Shown: positions 1-5,227 of the stretch, in pieces
How positions within the stretch are numbered: position 1 is the stretch's first letter
How the letters are laid out: each line of letters starts with the position of its first letter
Assembly (NCBI GenBank): GCA_003219945.1
Contig: QHQV01000046.1
Coordinates: forward strand, 1 to 5,227
DNA length: 5,227 nucleotides
Source of the DNA: Verrucomicrobiota bacterium
Lineage (GTDB): Bacteria; Verrucomicrobiota; Verrucomicrobiia; Chthoniobacterales; UBA10450
Reading direction: 5' to 3'
The notes under the pieces: model-generated
The model's database searches: none
What the model saw: only the letters and a program-made list of their open reading frames with translations
Told to the model about the DNA's origin: nothing
Made by a program: the position numbers and the translations under genes

Positions 1-1
1 G

Positions 2-919
2 GGCGAGATCAGCATCCTCAAGACACAAATTCCCGAGCCAAACCGAAATCAACTGCTGGTACACATCGAAGGCTGTGGCGTGTGTGCATCGAATATTCCG
101 CCATGGGAAGGCAAGCCGTGGTTCGCCTATCCGATGGCTCCGGGTGCCCTCGGGCATGAGGCGTGGGGGACAGTTGAGGACGTCGGAAGCGCAGTTCGCG
201 GGTTCACGCAAGGCGACCGCGTCGCTATTCTTTCTAATAACGCATACGCCGATTACGACGTGTGCGATTCATCCTCCGCAGTACCGCTTTCCGCCGGTCT
301 CGACGAAACGGCTTTTCCTGGCGAGCCGCTTGGCTGCGCGATGAACATTTTTCAGCGCAGCAACATCGGTAAGGAACACACGGTCGCGATCGTCGGCGTC
401 GGTTTTCTTGGAGCATTGCTGACCCAACTGGCCAGCGCCACTGGCGCACGAGTGATTGCGCTCAGTCGCCGTGGATTTGCACTCGGGATAGCGAGAGAAA
501 TGGGCGCGACAGGCACCGCGCGGCTCGATGATGCAATCGAAACCGTTCGGTGCCTAACAAGTGATCGGCTTTGTGACATCGTAATCGAATGTACGGGGAA
601 GCAGAGTCCGCTCGATATCGCCGGGGAGATCACTCGCGAACGCGGACGGTTGGTCGTCGCCGGTTATCATCAGGACGGACCTCGCCAGATTAACATGCAA
701 CTTTGGAACTGGCGCGGACTCGACGTGATTAACGCCCACGAGCGTAATCCGCGCGTTTACGTCGACGGAATTCGCCAGGCGATTCGCGCCGTCGAGGCGG
801 GGCTGTTGAATCCTGTGCCGCTGTATACGCATTCCTTTCCACTCGAACGGCTCGGTGACGCATTCAACATGGTTGCGCAGCGGCCCGAAGGCTTCATGAA
901 GGCGCTAATCAAAACATGA
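2..919 (+). CDS. Zinc-type medium-chain alcohol/polyol dehydrogenase (MDR superfamily), 5' partial
   Basis: This cytoplasmic NAD(P)-dependent dehydrogenase probably interconverts a secondary alcohol and a ketone on a sugar, polyol or cyclitol; the substrate is not readable. The frame is open from base 2, so the start lies upstream; the in-frame GTG at 80 is the Val of a conserved GCGVCASN motif, not a start. Of 305 visible residues (numbered from base 2), Cys28, the GHE motif (His52, Glu53) and the GEPLGC segment (Glu108 onward) match catalytic-zinc positions. GVGFLG at 132-137 is the Rossmann dinucleotide loop. The region that normally holds the four-Cys structural-zinc lobe has only one Cys (about residue 88), so that lobe is absent. 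The second Rossmann strand ends in Ser155-Arg156-Arg157 rather than an acidic residue, which suggests NADP(H). By comparison with family members, about 10-25 N-terminal residues are missing. The stop overlaps the next start by 4 bp. The family is secure; a threonine- or sorbitol-dehydrogenase-like specificity cannot be separated from others. Confidence 0.9.
   Translation, partial: GEISILKTQIPEPNRNQLLVHIEGCGVCASNIPPWEGKPWFAYPMAPGALGHEAWGTVEDVGSAVRGFTQGDRVAILSNNAYADYDVCDSSSAVPLSAGLDETAFPGEPLGCAMNIFQRSNIGKEHTVAIVGVGFLGALLTQLASATGARVIALSRRGFALGIAREMGATGTARLDDAIETVRCLTSDRLCDIVIECTGKQSPLDIAGEITRERGRLVVAGYHQDGPRQINMQLWNWRGLDVINAHERNPRVYVDGIRQAIRAVEAGLLNPVPLYTHSFPLERLGDAFNMVAQRPEGFMKALIKT
916..919 (+). 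other. ATGA stop/start overlap, dehydrogenase to Gfo/Idh/MocA gene
   Basis: ATG at 916-918 shares bases with the TGA at 917-919. The only Shine-Dalgarno-like string nearby is GAAGG at 898-902, 13 bases ahead of the ATG, which is longer than ideal. Initiation here therefore probably depends on ribosomes finishing the upstream gene (translational coupling, inferred). Confidence 0.75.
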
Positions 920-1956
920 ACACCATCGAATCTGCATCATTGCGTGAAGCCTCTGCAGCAGCTGCGCTGCGGCCACGCCTCGGATTTTTGGGACTTGGTT
1001 GGATCGGCACACACCGGCTTGCGGCCATAGGGCGCGCCGGTGTGGCCGAAATCATTGCGATTGCCGATCCGATGGATGAGATGCTCGCCGCGGCAGCGCA
1101 ACAGGCAGCAAACGCATTACGTTTTAAAAATCCGGACGAAGTTTTCAATCTCGGTTTGGACGGCATTATCATCGCCACGCCCAGTGCACAGCACGCGCAG
1201 CAATGCACGGCGGCGTTGGAGCGCGGGCTCGCTGTCTTCTGCCAGAAGCCACTGGGTCGCAATACTCAAGAAGTTTCAAAAGTGATCGCGGTGGCCCGTG
1301 CCGCCAATCGCCTCCTTGGCGTCGATCTCTCTTATCGCTACACGGAAGCGCTGCGAAGCATTCGGCAACTCGTTAGGCAAAATGAGCTCGGCGAAATCTT
1401 CGCTGTAGATCTGGTCTTCCATAATGCGTTTGGCCCGCAGAAGGCCTGGTTCTATGATCGGCTTCACTCGGGTGGTGGTTGCGTCATCGATCTTGGGATT
1501 CATTTGGTGGACGCGGCGCTTTGGATTCTCGATCAACCGATTGTTGGCGTGACCAGTCGATTGTTGCACCACGGCAAACGGATTGACCAACTCGATGGCA
1601 TTTGCGAAGACTACGCTACGGCGCGACTCGATCTCGCCAGCGGCGCTGCGATTAACCTGAGTTGCTCTTGGCATCTGCACGCCGGACGCGACGCTGTCAT
1701 CGAAGCGTCCTTCTACGGAACAAAAGGCGGCGCGGCCATGCGCAACGTGAACGGCTCGTTCTACGATTTCATTGCCGAACGCTTTAACTCTACGAGTCGC
1801 CAAGTACTGGCCGCGCCGCCGGACGAGTGGTTTGGGCGCGCGGCAGTGGAATGGGCACGCCGCTTGGCGAGAGATCCCACGTTTGACCCTGAAATTGAAA
1901 GGATCATCGAGGTCGCGTCTGCCATCGATGCGATTTATGAGAACGCAAACCTCTAG
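916..1956 (+). CDS. Gfo/Idh/MocA family NAD(P)-dependent sugar/cyclitol oxidoreductase
   Basis: This is a cytoplasmic two-domain dehydrogenase of the glucose-fructose oxidoreductase / inositol 2-dehydrogenase family, complete at 346 residues (typical is 330-390). A short Ala-rich leader (residues 1-20) precedes the Rossmann domain: GLGWIG at 26-31 binds the dinucleotide, and Asp51 ends the second strand, suggesting NAD(H). ATPSAQH at 87-93 follows. Lys111 lies in QKP (110-112), the counterpart of the family EKP motif. GGGCVIDLGIH at 186-196 supplies Asp192 and His196. Lys111, Asp192 and His196 correspond to the Lys-Asp-His catalytic set known in inositol dehydrogenase. The C-terminal half is the alpha/beta substrate and oligomerisation domain. 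The ATG at 916 overlaps the upstream stop and places the Rossmann loop at a normal distance. Substrates in this family include inositols, hexoses and nucleotide sugars; the neighbouring glycosyltransferases favour a glycan-precursor role, but this is inferred. Confidence 0.92.
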   Translation: MNTIESASLREASAAAALRPRLGFLGLGWIGTHRLAAIGRAGVAEIIAIADPMDEMLAAAAQQAANALRFKNPDEVFNLGLDGIIIATPSAQHAQQCTAALERGLAVFCQKPLGRNTQEVSKVIAVARAANRLLGVDLSYRYTEALRSIRQLVRQNELGEIFAVDLVFHNAFGPQKAWFYDRLHSGGGCVIDLGIHLVDAALWILDQPIVGVTSRLLHHGKRIDQLDGICEDYATARLDLASGAAINLSCSWHLHAGRDAVIEASFYGTKGGAAMRNVNGSFYDFIAERFNSTSRQVLAAPPDEWFGRAAVEWARRLARDPTFDPEIERIIEVASAIDAIYENANL

Positions 1957-1960
1957 CGTG
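1928..1960 (+). other. Gene 2/gene 3 junction with several possible starts
   Basis: The frame of the glycosyltransferase offers ATG at 1928, ATG at 1937, GTG at 1958 and ATG at 1979, around the TAG (1954-1956) that ends the upstream gene. None has a good ribosome site: GAGG at 1909-1912 is 15 bases before 1928, and GAGAA at 1939-1943 is 14 bases before 1958. Starting at 1979 would remove the first beta strand (RKILM), so it is unlikely. I favour 1937 (20-bp overlap). GTG 1958, which begins one base after the stop, is the main alternative. Confidence 0.55.
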
Positions 1961-3088
1961 TTACCGCGCAAAATTCTCATGACAGTCGATTCGATCGGCG
2001 GCGTTTGGACGTATGCGCTCGAGCTTGCGCGCGCCCTTGAGCCGTACGGAATCGAGATCGCTTTCGCCAGCATGGGCGGGCGTCTCAGTCGCGAGCAATA
2101 TGACCAAGTGGTCACGCGCAAAAATGTGCGCTTGTTCGAAAGCGCGTACCGGCTCGAATGGATGGAGGATCCGTGGGACGATGTTGATCGTGCCGGCGAT
2201 TGGCTGCTGCAAGTCGCGGCGCGCGTTCGTCCCGACATCATTCATCTCAACGGCTACAGCCACGCTGTTCTTCCCTGGAATGCGCCCGTGTTGGTGGTGG
2301 CGCATTCGTGCGTCTTATCTTGGTGGCGCGCAGTCAAACAGGGTGATGCACCATCGCGCTATGATCAGTATCGGGCGCGAGTTGCTGCAGGTCTGGCGGC
2401 CGCGAATTTGATCGTCGCGCCAAGCGTCGCGATGCGTGATGCCCTGGCTGCTGATTACGGTGCGAACTTCAATTGTATCGTCGTTCCTAACGGCCGCGAT
2501 CCGCGATTATTTTTCTGCGACGCGAAGACAGATCTCATATTTTCGTGCGGCCGACTTTGGGACGAGGCGAAGAATGTACGCCTGCTCGAGCGGGTCGCGT
2601 CGAGAATCACCTGGCGCATCGCCGTAGCTGGCGATTGCCAGTACCCGGGGCGATCAACGGTTGTGGTTCACAATGTGCGTTGTCTCGGAAGAATTCCGCC
2701 TGCAGAGATTGCGCAGCAATTGGCGCGCACTGCTATTTTCGTTTTGCCTGCCCACTACGAGCCATTCGGTTTATCCGTGCTGGAAGCGGCATTAAGCTGC
2801 TGCGCATTGGTTCTCGCCGACATCCCGAGTTTTCGGGAAACATGGCATGGCTCGGCCATTTTCGTGCCGTCCGATGACGCGACCGGGTTCGCTAACGCTC
2901 TTAACAACTTGATCGAGAATACGCGCCGGCGGCAGGACTATGGCCGTCGCGCACGCGTTCGTGCTCTTGAGTTTTCGCCGCATCGAATGGCCAGCGAATA
3001 TCTGGCGGCATATCGGACATGCATTCACGAAGAGTTTGCATCGGTGCCTGGAAAGCCGCCGCTTGTCGTGGAGGAGGTGGCGGCATGA
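1937..3088 (+). CDS. Family 4 (GT-B fold) glycosyltransferase
   Basis: This retaining, nucleotide-sugar-dependent glycosyltransferase is cytoplasmic; no signal peptide or membrane segment is evident. It has 383 residues from the ATG at 1937 (normal for the family). The N-terminal domain opens with a first beta strand (RKILMTVD, 11-18) and the glycine-rich IGGVW loop (20-24), then an HLNGYSHA segment and a VVAHSCVLSWWRAV stretch likely to shape the acceptor site. A PNG motif (VVPNGRDP) marks the linker to the C-terminal domain. SCGRLWDEAKN at 203-213 supplies Arg206 and Lys212, the usual donor-phosphate pair. EPFGLSVLE at 275-283 is the family E-x7-E motif (Glu275, Glu283). The frame is open well upstream (to 1772), but that part lies inside the preceding gene and reads as low-complexity, basic out-of-frame sequence. 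Donor and acceptor are unknown. I recall similar GT4 proteins with the same IGGVW / SCVLSWWRA signatures in many bacteria, functionally unassigned. Its stop overlaps the next start by 4 bp. Confidence 0.9.
   Translation: MRTQTSSVLPRKILMTVDSIGGVWTYALELARALEPYGIEIAFASMGGRLSREQYDQVVTRKNVRLFESAYRLEWMEDPWDDVDRAGDWLLQVAARVRPDIIHLNGYSHAVLPWNAPVLVVAHSCVLSWWRAVKQGDAPSRYDQYRARVAAGLAAANLIVAPSVAMRDALAADYGANFNCIVVPNGRDPRLFFCDAKTDLIFSCGRLWDEAKNVRLLERVASRITWRIAVAGDCQYPGRSTVVVHNVRCLGRIPPAEIAQQLARTAIFVLPAHYEPFGLSVLEAALSCCALVLADIPSFRETWHGSAIFVPSDDATGFANALNNLIENTRRRQDYGRRARVRALEFSPHRMASEYLAAYRTCIHEEFASVPGKPPLVVEEVAA
3070..3080 (+). promoter_or_regulatory. Strong Shine-Dalgarno for the first CgeB-like gene
   Basis: GGAGGAGGTGG is a near-perfect anti-16S match, with its central GGAGG (3073-3077) 7 bases before the ATG at 3085. 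It fixes that start over in-frame codons further upstream (frame open from 3019), which would add a Gly- and Cys-rich leader with no family counterpart. The site lies inside the end of the GT4 gene and encodes part of its acidic VVEEVAA tail. Confidence 0.85.
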
Positions 3089-4179
3089 AGATTGTCATGT
3101 TCTACCATTCCTTGGTTTCGGATTGGAACCACGGCAACGCGCATTTTCTCCGCGGTGTGGCGACCGAATTCATAAAGCGCGGCCACGCAGTGGATATTCA
3201 CGAACCGGAGAACGGTTGGAGCATTTCAAACCTGATTGCGACGCATGGCCCCGAGCCGGTGCGTGAATTTCGCGCGCGTTTTCCGCTGCTACGATCGAAA
3301 TCGTACAACATCGGCACACTTGATCTCAATCGCGCACTCGAGGGCGCCGATCTCGTTCTGGTTCATGAGTGGAACGACCCCGCGCTTGTACGGCGCATCG
3401 GCGAGCACCGGTCCAAGACCGGCGGCGCATATCACCTTTTTTTCCATGACACTCACCACCGCGCTGTCACCGCGCCGCAGCAAATGTGTCAGTACGATCT
3501 CTCGCATTACAACGGCGTTCTCGCCTACGGCGATTTGTTGCGCCAAGTCTACGAGAAACGCCGCTGGGCCTGGCGCGCGTGGACGTGGCACGAAGCGGCG
3601 GACACGAATGTGTTTTGCATGTCGCGCAACTGTCATTTCGAGGGCGATGTCGTCTGGATCGGTAACTGGGGCGATGACGAGCGCGCTGCCGAATTGCGTG
3701 AGTTTCTGATCGAGCCAGTGAAGTCGCTTCGCCTGCGGGCGAAAGTTTTCGGCGTGCGGTACCCGCAACACGCACTGGACATGCTGCGGGACGCGGGAAT
3801 TTCCTATGGCGGCTGGCTACCCAATTATCGCGTCCCGGAAATTTTCGGGCGATTTCGAATCACTCTACACGTGCCGCGCCGGCCCTATGTCGATCTTCTG
3901 CCGGGCATCCCGACTATTCGTCCATTCGAAGCACTCGCCTGCGGAATTCCGATGATTTGTTCTCCCTGGAACGATTGCGAGAAGTTGTTTGAGCCAGGCC
4001 ACGATTTACTGATCGCCAGAAATGGTCGCGAAATGAAACGCCATTTGCGCGCGCTGTTGAGCGACAAAAAAATGGCACGCGATTTCACCGAGCATGGTCT
4101 TCAAACCGTTCGCGCCCGCCACACCTGTGCCCATCGCGTGGACGAGCTGATGTCAATTATCGCTGAGGTGGATCGATGA
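3085..4179 (+). CDS. CgeB-like glycosyltransferase (GT-B fold), first copy
   Basis: A 364-residue cytoplasmic protein that resembles the CgeB / glycosyl-transferase group 1 proteins. The N-terminus, MKIVMFYHSLVSDWNHGNAH, begins with a Rossmann-type strand and leads into a helix ending RGHAVDIHEPE. FFHDTHHRA (119-127) is a His/Asp-rich loop at the inter-domain face. YNGVLAYGD (142-150) is followed by a Trp cluster (Trp161, 163, 166, 168) and HEAADTNVF (169-177), which occupies the place of the N-G-x-D linker motif of GT4 enzymes. The C-terminal domain carries GIPTIRPFEALACGIPMICS (274-293), with Glu282 the probable nucleotide-sugar ribose contact. The start is set by the ATGA overlap and the strong ribosome site at 3070-3080. 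CgeB itself is a Bacillus subtilis spore-surface protein of the cgeAB operon linked to the outer spore polysaccharide; nothing here suggests sporulation, so the name denotes fold and family only. Sugar and acceptor are unknown. It ends in a 4-bp overlap with the paralogous next gene. Confidence 0.85.
   Translation: MKIVMFYHSLVSDWNHGNAHFLRGVATEFIKRGHAVDIHEPENGWSISNLIATHGPEPVREFRARFPLLRSKSYNIGTLDLNRALEGADLVLVHEWNDPALVRRIGEHRSKTGGAYHLFFHDTHHRAVTAPQQMCQYDLSHYNGVLAYGDLLRQVYEKRRWAWRAWTWHEAADTNVFCMSRNCHFEGDVVWIGNWGDDERAAELREFLIEPVKSLRLRAKVFGVRYPQHALDMLRDAGISYGGWLPNYRVPEIFGRFRITLHVPRRPYVDLLPGIPTIRPFEALACGIPMICSPWNDCEKLFEPGHDLLIARNGREMKRHLRALLSDKKMARDFTEHGLQTVRARHTCAHRVDELMSIIAEVDR
4165..4168 (+). promoter_or_regulatory. 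Ribosome binding site for the second CgeB-like gene
   Basis: GAGG lies 7 bases before the ATG at 4176, within the last codons of the preceding gene. With the ATGA overlap at 4176-4179 it supports 4176 as the true start and implies coupled translation of the two CgeB-like proteins. Confidence 0.75.
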
Positions 4180-5227
4180 ACATTGCGTTTTTCGTTTCGA
4201 GTTTGTTGTCGGCGTATTGGAACGGCGCGGCGACTTACTATCGCGGCTTGATCAAGGCACTACACAATCGCGGGCACAGGATCACGGTGTACGAGCCCGA
4301 CGCATACGATCGGCAACAGCATCGCGATCTCGAGCATCCGAGCTGGGCGCGCGTGATGGTTTACGCCAACGACGAAGATGCGGTGTTACATGCGCTTGAG
4401 GCCGCCCGGCGAGATGCCGATATGATTGTGAAAGCGAGCGGGATCGGTGTCTTTGACGAATTGTTGGAAGCGGCCGTGCTGGAGATGAAGGAGCAGCAAA
4501 ACCATATCGTGTATTGCGATGTCGACGCGCCGGCCACACTCGAACGTGTGGAAAACGATCCCGGTGATCCGTTTCGCAAATTAGTTCCGCGTTATGATTT
4601 CATTTTTACCTACGGCGGTGGTTCGCCCGTAGTACGCGGTTACGAATCGTTAGGCGCGAAATTGTGTGTGCCGATCTACAACGGCCTCGACCCGGAGACG
4701 CATTATCCTGTCGCGTCCGACCCGCGATTTGAAGCCGACCTCGGTTTTCTGGGCCATCGGTTGCCGGATCGTGAGGCGCGCGTGGAACAATTCTTTCTGA
4801 ACGCAGCCGAGCAACTGCCGGAGCGAAACTTTCTGCTCGGTGGGATCGGTTGGGACGGCAAATCACTGCCGCCGAACGTGAGAAATCTCGGCCACGTTTA
4901 TACGCCCGATCACAACGCGTTTAACTGCACGCCGCGCGCGGTCTTGAACATTTCGCGAGCAAGCATGGCGCGCTACGGATTTTCGCCCGCTACGCGCGTG
5001 TTTGAAGCCGCAGGCGCGGGAGCGTGTCTGATCACGGATGCCTGGACTGGTATCGAACGATTTTTTGATCCGGGTGAAGAGATTTTGGTCGCGCACAGTG
5101 GCGAAGAGGTCGCGGCGCACGTCGTCGATCTTACGCCTGAGCGGGCGCGGCAAATCGGTCAGGCAGCGTATCGTCGTGCGCTGGCGCAGCACACTTACGC
5201 ACAACGCGCCGCGCAGTTCGACGACAT
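4176..5227 (+). CDS. CgeB-like glycosyltransferase (GT-B fold), second copy, 3' partial
   Basis: The frame is open from the ATG at 4176 to the window edge: 350 complete codons, no stop. It is a second, divergent CgeB-like transferase. The N-terminal domain starts MNIAFFVSSLLSAYWNGAAT and reaches RGHRITVYEPD, alignable with the preceding gene. YCDVDAPATL (113-122) lies where the first copy has its FHDTHH loop. TYGGGSP leads to the linker-like YNGLDPETH (168-176), then DLGFLGHRLPDREARV (188-203). The C-terminal block SRASMARYGFSPATRVFEAA (residues 260-279, Glu277) followed by GAGACLITDAW is the donor-binding signature and closely resembles proteins annotated as CgeB family. The sequence ends in HTYAQRAAQFDD, a usual C-terminal helix, so probably only a few to some tens of residues are missing. 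No signal peptide or membrane span is seen. The product sugar is unknown. Coupling to the first copy suggests successive steps on one acceptor or a paired complex (inferred). Confidence 0.87.
   Translation, partial: MNIAFFVSSLLSAYWNGAATYYRGLIKALHNRGHRITVYEPDAYDRQQHRDLEHPSWARVMVYANDEDAVLHALEAARRDADMIVKASGIGVFDELLEAAVLEMKEQQNHIVYCDVDAPATLERVENDPGDPFRKLVPRYDFIFTYGGGSPVVRGYESLGAKLCVPIYNGLDPETHYPVASDPRFEADLGFLGHRLPDREARVEQFFLNAAEQLPERNFLLGGIGWDGKSLPPNVRNLGHVYTPDHNAFNCTPRAVLNISRASMARYGFSPATRVFEAAGAGACLITDAWTGIERFFDPGEEILVAHSGEEVAAHVVDLTPERARQIGQAAYRRALAQHTYAQRAAQFDD

Larger units (their letters stand above)
2..5227 (+). other. Single operon interior: two sugar oxidoreductases and three glycosyltransferases
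   Basis: Five co-directional genes are linked by overlaps (916-919, about 1937-1956, 3085-3088, 4176-4179). No gap could hold a promoter or terminator, so they are almost certainly co-transcribed from a promoter upstream of the window. Order is MDR dehydrogenase, Gfo/Idh/MocA oxidoreductase, GT4, CgeB-like, CgeB-like. The gene set fits biosynthesis of a glycan or glycosylated small molecule; lipopolysaccharide-type polymer machinery is not visible here. Confidence 0.8.

Noticed and set aside
1772..1936. Upstream in-frame extension of the GT4 gene
   Set aside because: It overlaps the C-terminal coding region of the Gfo/Idh/MocA gene, is basic and low in complexity, has no family counterpart and no ribosome site; the conserved domain begins near RKILM.
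1276..2241. A 321-codon open frame on the minus strand across the gene 2/gene 3 junction
   Set aside because: It lies opposite two genes with intact family motifs, its translation is Arg/Ser-rich with no recognisable domain, and long antisense frames are common opposite GC-rich coding DNA.
3019..3084. Upstream in-frame extension of the first CgeB-like gene
   Set aside because: The 22-residue Cys/Gly-rich leader is the shadow of the GT4 C-terminus and of its embedded Shine-Dalgarno; the ATG at 3085 has ideal spacing.
3437..3443. Run of seven T in the first CgeB-like gene, a possible slippage or frameshift site
   Set aside because: The frame is intact on both sides, conserved motifs continue downstream, and no stop or downstream structure suggests programmed shifting.
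4066..4072. Run of seven A near the end of the first CgeB-like gene, a possible slippery site
   Set aside because: The normal frame continues for about 35 more residues to a stop that neatly overlaps the next ATG; nothing supports a shifted product.
4217..4866. Short open frames on both strands within the second CgeB-like gene
   Set aside because: All are out of frame with a 350-codon open frame carrying clear glycosyltransferase motifs; none shows a domain or ribosome site.
1..5227. CRISPR arrays, tRNA/rRNA genes, insertion-sequence ends, long direct repeats, intrinsic terminators
   Set aside because: None was seen on reading; nearly every base is in coding sequence and there is no non-coding gap to hold such elements.

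Overview
The window is a densely packed block of five genes, all on the + strand. It has no intergenic gap longer than a few bases, no RNA gene, no mobile element and no recognisable promoter or terminator. It reads as the interior of one long operon cut at both ends: the first gene lacks its 5' end and the last gene runs off the 3' edge. Base composition is moderately GC-rich (about 55-60% from lines sampled by eye). Shine-Dalgarno-led ATGA stop/start overlaps and the protein families are clearly bacterial. Nothing fixes the phylum. An environmental or soil-type Gram-negative bacterium (Verrucomicrobia, Acidobacteria or Proteobacteria) is a low-confidence guess.

Layout: (1) 2-919, a zinc-type medium-chain dehydrogenase/reductase (MDR) missing its N-terminus; (2) 916-1956, a Gfo/Idh/MocA family oxidoreductase; (3) about 1937-3088, a family 4 (GT-B fold) glycosyltransferase; (4) 3085-4179, a CgeB-like glycosyltransferase; (5) 4176-5227, a second, divergent CgeB-like glycosyltransferase, open at the 3' end. 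Three of the four junctions are 4-bp ATGA overlaps. The fourth (gene 2 to 3) is also an overlap or abuts within one base, depending on the start chosen.

Working together, two cytoplasmic oxidoreductases that act on sugars or cyclitols precede three cytoplasmic GT-B glycosyltransferases. The simplest reading is that the dehydrogenases make or remodel an unusual sugar or cyclitol unit, perhaps through a keto intermediate, and the three transferases assemble a short oligosaccharide or glycoconjugate. No polymerase, flippase, exporter or acceptor-defining gene lies in the window, so product and destination cannot be read from it. The most interesting points are the tandem pair of diverged CgeB-like transferases inside an oxidoreductase/glycosyltransferase operon, and the apparently opposite cofactor preference of the two dehydrogenases.
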